Below are positions 1 through 8,014 of a DNA stretch of 64,000 nt, piece by piece. A program made the translations under genes and the position numbers. How positions within the stretch are numbered: position 1 is the first letter of the stretch; each line of letters starts with the position of its first letter. Under the pieces are notes generated by a model that was not told where the DNA came from, made no database searches, and saw only the letters and a list, made by a program, of their open reading frames with translations. This stretch comes from Bacillota bacterium (lineage in GTDB: Bacteria > Bacillota > Dethiobacteria > DTU022): NCBI GenBank assembly GCA_029782095.1, contig JAKOVL010000131.1, positions 1 to 64,000 on the forward strand, written 5' to 3'.

Positions 1-974
1 ATTTTCCGGATCTGACCGGGGGTGGCTCCGGTGGAGGCCAGCAGGCCAAACTGCTTCTTCCGCTCGTTCACCGAGATGGCGAAGGCGTTGTAGATCACCG
101 TCACCGAGCCCACGGCGATGAGAAGGATCACGATGCCGGCCACGGAGTAGAGCATGGCTATTGCCCGCTCGTTTCTGGAGATGCCCAGGTATTTCAAAAG
201 CTCGTTGTTGTAGCCGTATTCCGGCACCCCGGCGCCGGCGGCCATCTCCGGCACCCGTTTGTAAACCTGGCGCGGGTTTTTCCCCAGGATGGAGACATTG
301 ACCGTGTCTCCTTCGCCGATAGACTCCGGGTCCAGGTAGGCCACTGCGGTAAATCCGGGGTTGCTGCTAATAAATTCAAAGTGCGGTTTTTCGATATAGC
401 CGGTAATGGTATAAGCCCGCGTGGAAGTGATTACAAATTGCTCTCCTTCCTCGAAGGGCTGCCCTGCAGGCAAGGGCTCCCCCTCAGGACTGAGCCGCTC
501 TCCGAAATCAAAGGCAATGGTTTCGCCGATACGGTAGGCTTCTCCGCCGCTTTCCAAGACTTCCTCAGAGATGAGCACCTCTCCGGCCTTTTCCGGGTAG
601 CGCCCGGCGGTGAGCTTGATCGGCATATGCCTTAAGGCTGTAGCGTCATATTCTTTGACATAGAAATATGGCCGGTATTCCCTGGTGGACTGCGCAAAGC
701 GGGCAAAGCCCAGGTTCCGGCTGAGCATGGACACTTCGGTATAGGCGTTATCGGCGATATACTTGACCTGCTCCGGTTTGACGCTGTAAAAGGTGGCATG
801 AAAATTCCCATCGGTCAGCTTCGCGCTCTGCACGAAGAGATCCTGGAAGCTGGCCGCAATGGTGATGGTGGCGCAGATCATCGCCGCCGAGAGGATGATT
901 CCGATGATGGTGACGATGGTGCGCCTTCGATTAAGCTTAAGGCTTCGCCGGGTGAGTGTGTTCAGGATGTTCAC
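1..974 (-). CDS. FtsX-family ABC transporter permease, 3' end outside window
   Basis: Membrane permease of an ABC exporter of the MacB/FtsX type, expected to work with the ATPase encoded just upstream. The GTG start at 974 overlaps the ATPase stop as GTGA, which indicates translational coupling. The N-terminus ([18 protein letters not shown]) is followed by a hydrophobic first membrane helix at about residues 20-40. A large extracytoplasmic region follows. Near the window edge the frame reads NAFAISVNERKKQFGLL and STGATPGQIRK, the cytoplasmic coupling segment typical of FtsX-domain permeases. About 324 codons are visible and the frame is open to base 1. The substrate cannot be told; the neighbouring sensor kinase suggests an inducible exporter for an antimicrobial or envelope-stress compound, which is inference. 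Confidence 0.88.
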   Translation of the reverse strand, partial: MNILNTLTRRSLKLNRRRTIVTIIGIILSAAMICATITIAASFQDLFVQSAKLTDGNFHATFYSVKPEQVKYIADNAYTEVSMLSRNLGFARFAQSTREYRPYFYVKEYDATALRHMPIKLTAGRYPEKAGEVLISEEVLESGGEAYRIGETIAFDFGERLSPEGEPLPAGQPFEEGEQFVITSTRAYTITGYIEKPHFEFISSNPGFTAVAYLDPESIGEGDTVNVSILGKNPRQVYKRVPEMAAGAGVPEYGYNNELLKYLGISRNERAIAMLYSVAGIVILLIAVGSVTVIYNAFAISVNERKKQFGLLASTGATPGQIRK

Positions 975-1654
975 GGCCGGATCACCTCGTCTTTGATGAT
1001 CCGTCCGTCGGCCAGGGTGATCATGCGGTCCGCCTGCAGGGCGATCTGGTGATCGTGGGTGACCAAGAGCAGGGTCTGCTGGTAACGCCTGTTGGACAGT
1101 TTAAGCAGTTCGATAATGTCTTTGGAATTTTGGCTGTCCAGGTTCCCGGTGGGCTCGTCGGCCAGGACCAGGGCGGGCCGGTTAATCAGGGCCCGGCCGA
1201 TGGAAACCCGCTGCTGCTGCCCCCCCGAAAGCTCGTTGGGCAGATGGTGCATCCGGTCGGTAAGATTAAGGGTATGCAGGATCTCATCGAGATAGGGCCT
1301 GTCTACTGCTTTTTGATCCAGCAGCAGCGGCAGGGTGATATTCTCTTCCACATTGAGTATAGGTATAAGATTGTAAAACTGGTAGATTAACCCTACCTGC
1401 CGGCGCCGGAAAATGGCCAGGTTGGTTTCGCTGAGCCGGTAGACATCGGTGTCTTCGATGAGCACCCGGCCGCCGGTGGGACGATCCACGCCCCCGATGA
1501 TATGCAGCAGGGTCGACTTGCCGGAACCCGAGGCGCCGACAATGGCCACAAACTGACCCCGGGTTACGCTGAAAGTAACATCATCCAGCGCTTTGACCGC
1601 GGTAGCGCCCGTTCCATACACTTTAGACAGATGCTCAACTTTTAAAATATCCAT
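971..1654 (-). CDS. ABC transporter ATP-binding protein (MacB/LolD type)
   Basis: ATPase subunit that powers the FtsX-type permease. All nucleotide-binding motifs are present in 227 residues: Walker [10 protein letters not shown] near residue 40, Q-loop around YQFYNLIP, signature [15 protein letters not shown], Walker [13 protein letters not shown] and the switch His in LLVTHD. I chose ATG 1654 ([11 protein letters not shown]) because AAAGGGG lies about 8 bases before it; an in-frame start at 1687 would add 11 residues but has no better site. The gene is followed by the permease with a 4-base overlap and preceded by the kinase-regulator pair in the same direction, an arrangement common for drug- or peptide-sensing exporters. 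Confidence 0.93.
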   Translation of the reverse strand: MDILKVEHLSKVYGTGATAVKALDDVTFSVTRGQFVAIVGASGSGKSTLLHIIGGVDRPTGGRVLIEDTDVYRLSETNLAIFRRRQVGLIYQFYNLIPILNVEENITLPLLLDQKAVDRPYLDEILHTLNLTDRMHHLPNELSGGQQQRVSIGRALINRPALVLADEPTGNLDSQNSKDIIELLKLSNRRYQQTLLLVTHDHQIALQADRMITLADGRIIKDEVIRP

Positions 1655-1791
1655 GGAAGCAACCCCTTTAAATGTTGATGTCTTCATTCTACCTGCCTAA
1701 AATGACTGCCCGGTGACGGATCAGGTGACAGTTTAGTCACAAACAGACAGGGAACAGGAAAGCAGCAGTCAGCACAACAAAAAAATCCAGG

Positions 1792-3030
1792 TTAGCGGTT
1801 ATAAAATCTAATGGTAAACGTGGTGCCGCGCCCGCCTGGGCTAACCACGTTGATCTCGCCGCCCTGCCGGGTTATGATGGCCCGGGACATGGCCAGGCCG
1901 ATGCCGACGCTGTTCTCGCCAGCGTTTTTACCCTTGTAAAAACGGTCAAAGATATGGGGCAGATCTGCGGCATCAATACCCGTGCCGTTGTCAGCCACGA
2001 TGATTTCCGTATAGAGAGGATTTTCAGTATAAGAGATCTCAATGAAGCCCTTTTCCGGGGTATGCTCGATGCAGTTTTTAACGATGTTAAGCAGGGCTTC
2101 CGCGGTCCAGGCCAGGTCCCCTTTAAACCTGGCGCCGGGCTGGCCGTGTATGGAAAGCTGTTGCCTTTTAATCTCCAGGGGGATCTGCAGCGGCTGCAGC
2201 GCTGTCTCGATCAGCTCCTCCACGCTTACCTCTTCTTTTTTCAATGTTACGGCGCCGGAGTCCAGCTTCGACAGCTTCAACAGGGAGGTGACCAGCCATT
2301 CCACCCGCTGCAGCTGCGCCCTGATGCGGTCGAGAAAACCGGCCTTCACCTCGGCCGGCTGCTCTTCATCGAGCAGATCCGTCAGGACAAAAAGTGAAGT
2401 CAGCGGAGTTTTAAGCTGGTGTGAGATATCCGCCAGGGAATCGGCCAGGGCTGTCTTTTCCCGCTGCAGCGATTCCGCCTGCTCCCGCAGCGCAGTGGTA
2501 ATCTTATAGATTTCGTTTTTGAGCAGGCTGATTTCTCCCTCCCGGTTATCCCGGATATCGAGGGAATAATCGCCGCTGTTGATCCGGCTGGCGTAGGCGG
2601 TAAGCTCGTTAATCCGGTAGTACTGCGCCTTAAGGAAACGAAACACCAGCCAGGCGGGGATACCGCAGGCCAGGACGGCCAGCAGCAGAAATAAAAACAG
2701 GTTGGCCCTGAAAACCTGCCTCGCTAAGGCTGTGGCCGGAAGAAGCTCCCCGGCGGTGAGGCCGTATCTGGACAGCAGCGCTCTCCCCCGGGAGATTGTT
2801 TCTTCGTCCGCCCCCCTGATTTGCCGCAGCACTTCCTCTTCCGCCTGCGGATACAGTTCCACCACTGCGCTGGCCACCGCCGCAAAATGATCGCCGGCAG
2901 CTCGCAGGTAGTAGTTCATGCCGGTATGGCAAAAAATTAGGGCCAGGAGCAGAGCCAGGGCAAAAAAAACGGCCATCAGGATAAACAGCCTTTTTACTTC
3001 GGGGTTTTTCAGCAGATGCACTCTATTCAC
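1792..3030 (-). CDS. Sensor histidine kinase, two membrane helices with HAMP
   Basis: Membrane sensor kinase of 412 residues. It has a first membrane helix at about 13-35, an extracytoplasmic sensor loop of about 70 residues, a second helix at about 108-132 and a HAMP-like linker. The HisKA dimerisation domain has the phospho-acceptor His in DISHQLKTPLTSL (about residue 207). The HATPase domain shows the N box NIVKNCIEHT, G1 box DNGTGID and G2 box GIGLAMSRAI. The GTG start at 3030 overlaps the upstream regulator stop by 8 bases, so the two are probably translationally coupled. The signal is unknown; location next to an ABC exporter suggests it senses the exported compound or envelope stress. 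Confidence 0.92.
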   Translation of the reverse strand: MNRVHLLKNPEVKRLFILMAVFFALALLLALIFCHTGMNYYLRAAGDHFAAVASAVVELYPQAEEEVLRQIRGADEETISRGRALLSRYGLTAGELLPATALARQVFRANLFLFLLLAVLACGIPAWLVFRFLKAQYYRINELTAYASRINSGDYSLDIRDNREGEISLLKNEIYKITTALREQAESLQREKTALADSLADISHQLKTPLTSLFVLTDLLDEEQPAEVKAGFLDRIRAQLQRVEWLVTSLLKLSKLDSGAVTLKKEEVSVEELIETALQPLQIPLEIKRQQLSIHGQPGARFKGDLAWTAEALLNIVKNCIEHTPEKGFIEISYTENPLYTEIIVADNGTGIDAADLPHIFDRFYKGKNAGENSVGIGLAMSRAIITRQGGEINVVSPGGRGTTFTIRFYNR

Positions 3031-3700
3031 CCGCCTTGTAGCCGTAACCGCGCACAGTTTTTATGATCTGGGGCCGGGCCGGGTCTTCCTCGATTTTTTC
3101 GCGCAGCCGCTTGATATAAACGGTAAGGGTATTGTCATTGACAAAATTACCGGCCACATCCCAGATTCCCTCCAGAATTTGGCTGCGGCTTAAGACCTGG
3201 CCCTGGTTGCGGGCCAGGATTAACAACAGCCGGTATTCCAGGGCGGTGAGCGGAATCTCTTCATCATTGCGGTAAACCCTGGCTTCTGCAGTATTGATGA
3301 GCAAAGGGCCCAGGGCGATCTCTTGCTTCTGCTGCGGCTGAGCCTGGTAGCGGCGCAGCACGCTTTTTATGCGCGAGAGCAGCTCTCTAACCCGGAAAGG
3401 CTTGGTAATATAATCGTCCGCGCCCAGGTCCAGGCCCATGACCACGTTGATTTCCTCATCACGGGCAGTCAAAAAGATCACCGGCGTGTCCCCCTTCTCG
3501 CGGATGGCCCGGCACAGCGTGAAGCCGTCGCCGTCAGGCAGGGCAATATCCAAAATAATCAGCGCAAAATTCCTGCTCTGAATCGCCTCCCGCGTGGCGG
3601 CGGCGGTATGGCAGACCACCGGCGTAAACCCTTCCTGCCTGAGGGCATACTCGATGCCCATGGCAATGGTTTTATCGTCTTCCACAATCAAAAGATCCAT
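3023..3700 (-). CDS. OmpR/PhoB-family response regulator
   Basis: DNA-binding response regulator of 225 residues, cognate to the overlapping kinase. The receiver domain covers about residues 1-120, with the acidic pocket EDD at the N-terminus, the phospho-acceptor Asp in LIILDIALPDGDGF (about residue 52), the conserved Thr in FLTARD and Lys in YITKPFRV. The C-terminal half is a winged helix ending in KTVRGYGYK, typical of the OmpR subfamily. The ATG at 3700 follows a GAGAGGGTGGG ribosome binding site. It is first in the kinase-exporter cluster and probably controls it. Confidence 0.93.
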   Translation of the reverse strand: MDLLIVEDDKTIAMGIEYALRQEGFTPVVCHTAAATREAIQSRNFALIILDIALPDGDGFTLCRAIREKGDTPVIFLTARDEEINVVMGLDLGADDYITKPFRVRELLSRIKSVLRRYQAQPQQKQEIALGPLLINTAEARVYRNDEEIPLTALEYRLLLILARNQGQVLSRSQILEGIWDVAGNFVNDNTLTVYIKRLREKIEEDPARPQIIKTVRGYGYKAGE

Positions 3701-4065
3701 CGGATCCCACCCTCTCTCATGGCCGGTTAACTGTGAACATCTTCATTTTACAGCAAATACAAGCCTTCCGCCACCACCAGCCCTGGCTGGCGGCAAATCA
3801 AACAAGAGGGGGGCGCCCTTTGCAGGTATCCCCCTTGCTTAGCATTCAGTATCCGGTAGTTATATTCCCTTGCGTCATAGGGAAAAGGGGAGAGGAGCTT
3901 ATTTAACCCTATGATAGCGCCCCTTTACTATGGGGCCTTTGATGGCAAATACAACCAATTCAAGTCAAGAACCGTCCCCACTTGAATCTTAAAGTTATTG
4001 CCGGTGGTACATATTGCCAAGCGACGAGTAAAATAGGATAGTAGACTATTCCGGGAGGCAGAAGA
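3701..4065. other. Divergent intergenic region with small hairpins
   Basis: This 365-base gap separates the minus-strand regulator from the plus-strand synthetase. It holds no convincing gene. Visible structures are TCATAGGG (3878-3885) with CCCTATGA (3907-3914), a GCCCC/GGGGC hairpin near 3919-3940, and the REP-like palindrome at 3958-3987 listed separately. Promoters for both flanking genes must lie here but I do not see a strong consensus pair. Confidence 0.5.
3958..3987. repeat. REP-like palindrome with CCGTCCCC loop core
   Basis: ATTCAAGT (3958-3965) and ACTTGAAT (3980-3987) are perfect 8-base inverted arms around a 14-base loop. On the minus strand the loop begins GGGGACGG. The same GGGGACGG core, between different inverted arms (TGACAA/TTGTCA), forms both ends of the Y1-transposase element at 56767-57630. 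I read this as a solo REP-like element of the same family, without a transposase gene. Confidence 0.6.
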
Positions 4066-5736
4066 TTGGCTGGTGACAACCAGAAGAAACCCTGGTATAA
4101 AAATTACCGCATGGGGCGGCACCGGCTGGCGCATAGCCTGGCGCCATATCCCCGGCTGCCCCTATATGCCATACTGGATCAGGCAGCAGAAAGGCATCCC
4201 GCCTCTGTGGCTCTCGAGTTTCACAATAGCAGGCTCTATTATTCGGAACTAAGGCTTAAGAGCGATAACCTGGCCGCAGCCCTGGCCGGGCTTGGGGTGA
4301 GGAAGGGAGACCGGGTGGCCACGGTACTGCCCACCTGCCCGCAGTACGTGATCAGTACTTTTGCCATCCTTAAAGCGGGAGCGGTTCATGTGCCGTGCAG
4401 CACCCTGCTCCAGCCGGCGGAGCTCGAGCAGCAGCTCAACCAGTCAGGCGCCAGGTTGCTGATCATAACCGAAGAATACCTGCAGCGGATGAGAAGGGTG
4501 CTGCCCCATACCAGTGTTAGAAATGTGATCGTTACTTCAAATAGCGAATTTTTTTCCGGGCGGCCCGCGTATCCATTACCGTTAAAAAGAAGCTATACTT
4601 TTACCGGCCTGATCAACAGGCAGCCAGGGTCCCTGCCACGGCCCGTGCTTGAACCTCGCACAGATCTGGCCTACCTGGCTTTCACCGGCGGAGCTACCGG
4701 CCGGCCCAAAGGGGTAATGCTGACGCACTACAATCGTTTCTGCAATGTCCTGCAGGGGCTGCCCTGGATGCTGAGCCATTATGAAGGGCAAATCCGGGGG
4801 AAAGGTACGGTCATTATCGCCGTGCCCCTCTTCCACTCCTATGGCGACTGGGTCATGCTGTCGGCAATTTACTGGGGTTTAAAAATTGTCCTGGTGGAGG
4901 ATCCCCGGGATATAGACAGCATTGCCTCGCTGATGAGGAAACACCGCCCATTTCTGACCAGCGTCGTCCCCACGCAGCTGTTGGAGCTGCGCGATATGAA
5001 ACTAACCCGTTTTCCGGGAAGAATTATCTCCGGGGCCTCCCACCTGCCTTTAGAAGTACGCAAAGAATTTATCGCCAAAACGCGGATACCGGTGTCCCAG
5101 GGCTACGGGCTCACGGAAGCAAGCCCGTTAACGCATATGAATCTGGGCGGCAATCGCAAGCATGGCATCGGTGTTCCCGTCCCGGACACCGAGGTGGTGC
5201 TGATTAACGAACGAACCGGAAGGAAATGCGAGGCTGGCGAAGCAGGGCACATGTATATCAAAGGCCCCCAGGTCATGAAAGGCTACTGGCCCAGGCCGGG
5301 CAGCGGGCTGATCAAAGGTTGGCTGCCCACCGGCGATATCGCCCGCATGGATGGTGACGGGTACTTCTACCTGGAAGACCGGATCAAAGATATGATCAAT
5401 GTTTCCGGGTACAAGGTTTACCCCAGCGTGATCGAAGATGTCCTGTATCAGCACCCGGCGGTCTCCCTGGCGGTAGTGATCGGCGTTCCCGATCCGGAAC
5501 GGGGCGGCAGCGAGCGGGTTAAAGCTTTTGTCCAATTAAAGGGCGGCTTTGAGAGCAGGGTTACCGCTGCAGACATTATCAATTTCTGCAAAGAGAGATG
5601 TCCGCCCTATGCTGTCCCCACTTTTGTCGAATTTAAAAATGATATTCCCCTGACCGCTACGCAAAAACCCTTTAAGCGCAAACTGAGGGAAGAAGAAGAA
5701 GAAGAAGGGAAAAAGCACGGGCGCAAGCGCTACTGA
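4066..5736 (+). CDS. AMP-forming acyl-CoA synthetase / AMP-dependent ligase
   Basis: Adenylate-forming enzyme of 556 residues that activates a carboxylic acid as acyl-AMP and usually transfers it to CoA. The P-loop-like motif reads FTGGATGRPKGVMLTH (about residue 205), then the aromatic motif QGYGLTEASP, the ADP-contact motif GWLPTGD and the hinge DRIKDMINVSGYKVYP. The catalytic-lysine region is LTATQKPFKRKL near residue 531. The TTG start at 4066 is chosen because GGGAGG lies 7 bases upstream. An acidic run of glutamates precedes a basic C-terminus. No beta-oxidation genes are adjacent, so the acid substrate is unknown; medium- or long-chain fatty acids are plausible from family resemblance only. 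Confidence 0.9.
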   Translation: MAGDNQKKPWYKNYRMGRHRLAHSLAPYPRLPLYAILDQAAERHPASVALEFHNSRLYYSELRLKSDNLAAALAGLGVRKGDRVATVLPTCPQYVISTFAILKAGAVHVPCSTLLQPAELEQQLNQSGARLLIITEEYLQRMRRVLPHTSVRNVIVTSNSEFFSGRPAYPLPLKRSYTFTGLINRQPGSLPRPVLEPRTDLAYLAFTGGATGRPKGVMLTHYNRFCNVLQGLPWMLSHYEGQIRGKGTVIIAVPLFHSYGDWVMLSAIYWGLKIVLVEDPRDIDSIASLMRKHRPFLTSVVPTQLLELRDMKLTRFPGRIISGASHLPLEVRKEFIAKTRIPVSQGYGLTEASPLTHMNLGGNRKHGIGVPVPDTEVVLINERTGRKCEAGEAGHMYIKGPQVMKGYWPRPGSGLIKGWLPTGDIARMDGDGYFYLEDRIKDMINVSGYKVYPSVIEDVLYQHPAVSLAVVIGVPDPERGGSERVKAFVQLKGGFESRVTAADIINFCKERCPPYAVPTFVEFKNDIPLTATQKPFKRKLREEEEEEGKKHGRKRY

Positions 5737-5742
5737 GCAAAA

Positions 5743-5798
5743 AGGAGCCATGGGGGTCGTCCAAAAAGTGAGCTGGGACGACCCCCATGTGGTGCTCC
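5743..5798. terminator. Strong hairpin between converging genes
   Basis: CATGGGGGTCGTCC pairs with GGACGACCCCCATG, giving a stem of 14 base pairs, and outer bases AGGAGC and GCTCCT extend it. It lies between the stop of the synthetase and the stop of the peptidase, so it can end transcription from both sides. No clear T-run follows. A related sequence, CTTTTGGGACGACCCCCTG, occurs near 17012-17030. Confidence 0.7.
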
Positions 5799-7018
5799 TA
5801 GTAGCCCCATCCGCTGACCCGCACATACTTGGTCGCGGCGCCGCCCGTTGAATGGGCAATATAGCTGGCCGTTGACCCGGTCCTTGTTGGCAGGAAGCTA
5901 ACATATATCTTCTGGTAGACAGTTCCATTGCGCGGCTGCAGCGTGATCGACCGTCCAAAACTGGAAACACTGTAAGGGTTGGTGGAGATCCAGAATCCGG
6001 CCGGTGCCTGGATATGCACCGCGCCGCTCAAATTGGTTCCGGCGACAATGTAGCTTTGAGCAGGGGTATAAGTGCCCCGCCTGGTCAGGCCGAAGCTTAA
6101 CGATGTTTTACTCACACCCAGCATGGCCGGGGAAGCCTGTTTTTGAGCATAGGTGGCGGAGATTGTTTCTACCTGCCCACGATTTACAGTAACCTGCTGG
6201 CTGGAGGGCCTGTCCCAACCCGGTACATCCCTGAACTCCACAGTATATGAGCCGGCCGGAATCTGCGAGACGGTTTCGCCGCTGCTCCGCCACGTGGAGG
6301 TGCCGGCAATGCGCCAGCGCGCTCCCGCCTGCACCGCCTCCTGGGGGCTGATGGTGACCCTCAAGGATCCGGTCTGCGGAGACGGCGAGGGGGCGGGAGA
6401 GCTGTGCGCCTTAACAAAATTGCTGGGATGGTGCCAGAGGGCCCGTATGGCCGTGCTGGCGGCATAACCCCGGTAGCGCCACCCGCCGTCGGGATCCCTG
6501 GTAGTGCTGTACGGGCCGCTGCGAATGCCGAAGTGGAGGTGGCTAAAAGGATAGCCGCCGTTTTCCACGTAGTTTGCGGAGATGCGCCCTACAAGTTGCC
6601 CTTTCACTACTTCAGCTCCCCTGGGGACCAGGTTTGCGGCCTTTAAATGCCCCAGGACTGAGCAAACATAAGTATTATCGGGAAGTCTATGTTCGATTAC
6701 CAGGACATAACCGTAGCCGGACTGGTAGCCGCTATGCCTCACATAACCGTTGGCCGGAGCATATACGGGCAGCTCTGCCCTGCCGTCCAGGGGCAGCAAA
6801 TCTTCAGCCAGGTGGTAGGCATTTCGGCCAGTGTTCCAGGCGCCGAAAGATTGCCCCAGGTACCATCCTCCAGCATCGAGGGGATAGCGAAAGTCATGGG
6901 CCGTTTCATAAGCCAGCGCTGTCCCGGGCAGAGCGGCCATGACAGCAATAACGCTGAGCAGCAGCAGCGTTACAGACAGCGGATGCTTTAGAGACGCTTT
7001 CTTTTTCGAACTCTTCAC
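5798..7018 (-). CDS. Secreted M23 (LytM) metallopeptidase with PEGA-like and Ig-like domains
   Basis: Exported cell-wall peptidase, 406 residues. A signal peptide (basic MKSSKKK, hydrophobic core, ALPGTALA cleavage region) ends near residue 36. The M23 domain spans about 40-190 and keeps the zinc ligands: H-x3-D in YHLAEDLLP and H-x-H in SHLHFGI. A PEGA-like beta domain (TGSLRVTISPQEA to ISATYA) follows, then a C-terminal beta-sandwich of about 100 residues (KTSLSFGLTRRGTYTP to YVRVSGWGY), probably for wall or surface binding. The GTG start at 7018 is preceded by GGGAGGACA. Likely role: peptidoglycan cross-bridge or stem-peptide cleavage outside the membrane. Confidence 0.88.
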   Translation of the reverse strand: MKSSKKKASLKHPLSVTLLLLSVIAVMAALPGTALAYETAHDFRYPLDAGGWYLGQSFGAWNTGRNAYHLAEDLLPLDGRAELPVYAPANGYVRHSGYQSGYGYVLVIEHRLPDNTYVCSVLGHLKAANLVPRGAEVVKGQLVGRISANYVENGGYPFSHLHFGIRSGPYSTTRDPDGGWRYRGYAASTAIRALWHHPSNFVKAHSSPAPSPSPQTGSLRVTISPQEAVQAGARWRIAGTSTWRSSGETVSQIPAGSYTVEFRDVPGWDRPSSQQVTVNRGQVETISATYAQKQASPAMLGVSKTSLSFGLTRRGTYTPAQSYIVAGTNLSGAVHIQAPAGFWISTNPYSVSSFGRSITLQPRNGTVYQKIYVSFLPTRTGSTASYIAHSTGGAATKYVRVSGWGY

Positions 7019-7159
7019 CAGCTTGTCCTCCCATCATGTTAATTTTGCTTAATAATCTTCAACAATGCTTAACAATACCCTTCTTTATGTCAACTTGTAA
7101 TAATCGGCTGTATTGCCAGCAATAGCCTGCCTGAAGCTAAGGGGCTTTACACAACAGAA

Positions 7160-7188
7160 AATCCCCCTGGCTAATACCATGGGGGATT
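7160..7188 (-). terminator. Intrinsic terminator after the small basic protein gene
   Basis: AATCCCCC (7160-7167) and GGGGGATT (7181-7188) form an 8-bp stem. Read on the minus strand it is followed by TTTTCTGTT. It lies about 45 bases beyond the stop of the 43-codon gene at 7235-7366. Confidence 0.65.
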
Positions 7189-7234
7189 ACAAACTGTCCT
7201 TGCCATTTGGACTAATTACCCGGTGAATCAGCTT

Positions 7235-7366
7235 TCACTGTGCTTTTTTGGCCGCGATGCGCCTGCGCAAAACCCTGGCCAACCTGGCCCTCTGTGCCGG
7301 CGACATTTTCTTTCTCCACTTGAGGAATCTGGCAATCTTGCGGGCCCTTTTTCTCCTGCTGTTCAC
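7235..7366 (-). CDS. Very small, very basic protein (43 residues), unknown
   Basis: A short open frame with GTG start at 7366 and TGA at 7237-7235. GAGGAGGTG stands just upstream with about 6 bases to the start, one of the strongest ribosome binding sites in the window. The product begins MNSRRKRARKIARFLKWR and ends in RRRIAAKKAQ. I count 19 Arg/Lys and no Asp/Glu in 43 residues, so the pI is extreme, and the heptad-like pattern suggests an amphipathic helix. A terminator follows. It lies downstream of the GNAT gene on the same strand, at the end of the ATP-grasp arm. A nucleic-acid-binding, spore-core or ribosome-associated role is possible, but I do not recognise a family. Confidence 0.62.
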   Translation of the reverse strand: MNSRRKRARKIARFLKWRKKMSPAQRARLARVLRRRIAAKKAQ

Positions 7367-7436
7367 GGACACACCTCCTCCGGTATTTCTCCATTAATAT
7401 ATGCGCCCGTTTAACCGAAGGTTACACCGGCATCTA

Positions 7437-7940
7437 TCACTCCTGCTGCCCGGGTTTATTGACCGGATCCCTTTTTGGATCAAGGGGCCGGTAGAGGACA
7501 TAATGCTTGGGCAGCTCTTTAATGATCTTGTAATTATACTTTTCCAGGGTGGCATGCAAGGCCTGGCTGTTGGTTTTATAAACCCTGAACAGGATGCCCT
7601 GAACAGGATTAATTTTCACCTCCCGGGCCAGGACCCACCGCACAATATGCCGGGCCAGGCCGTGGTTTTGGGCCTCCTCCTCCAGGGCCATCATATAGAT
7701 ATACAATTTTGCATCGTTTAGCCGGCAATAAGAAATGAAACCGATGCGTCTTTGCTGCAAATAGACCAGGTAATTCTGGTGACTGTGCAGTCTCCTGGGG
7801 ATGCTGCCGATTTCCCGGTGGGCCAGCTCTTTAATATAGGCCAGATCCGCTTCCCCGGCTTTGCGCAGGGTAAGGGCGCCGGCAGGGTTTCCGTTTTTAT
7901 TTTTACGGGCATCTCTGCCCTCCTGGCGATCCTGATTCAT
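7437..7940 (-). CDS. GNAT-family N-acetyltransferase
   Basis: Acetyl-CoA-dependent acyltransferase of 167 residues. After about 25 polar, basic residues the GNAT fold begins (ALTLRKAGEADLAYIKEL), with the central strand LYIYMMALEEEAQNHGLARHIVRWVL. In that segment the pyrophosphate loop is not the textbook Q/R-x-x-G-x-G/A but the divergent QNHGLA. The C-terminal strand-helix NSQALHATLEKYNYK is typical. AAGGAGGTTTG precedes the ATG. It follows two ATP-grasp genes in the same direction (74-base gap) and may share their transcript, so its acceptor could be a product of the ATP-grasp pathway. That link is inference. Confidence 0.8.
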   Translation of the reverse strand: MNQDRQEGRDARKNKNGNPAGALTLRKAGEADLAYIKELAHREIGSIPRRLHSHQNYLVYLQQRRIGFISYCRLNDAKLYIYMMALEEEAQNHGLARHIVRWVLAREVKINPVQGILFRVYKTNSQALHATLEKYNYKIIKELPKHYVLYRPLDPKRDPVNKPGQQE

Positions 7941-8014
7941 TAATCAAACCTCCTTAAAAGATAGACCCCTGTTGGCATGCGAGGCAGATCATCCAGACCT
8001 TCAGGGGTGAAAGA

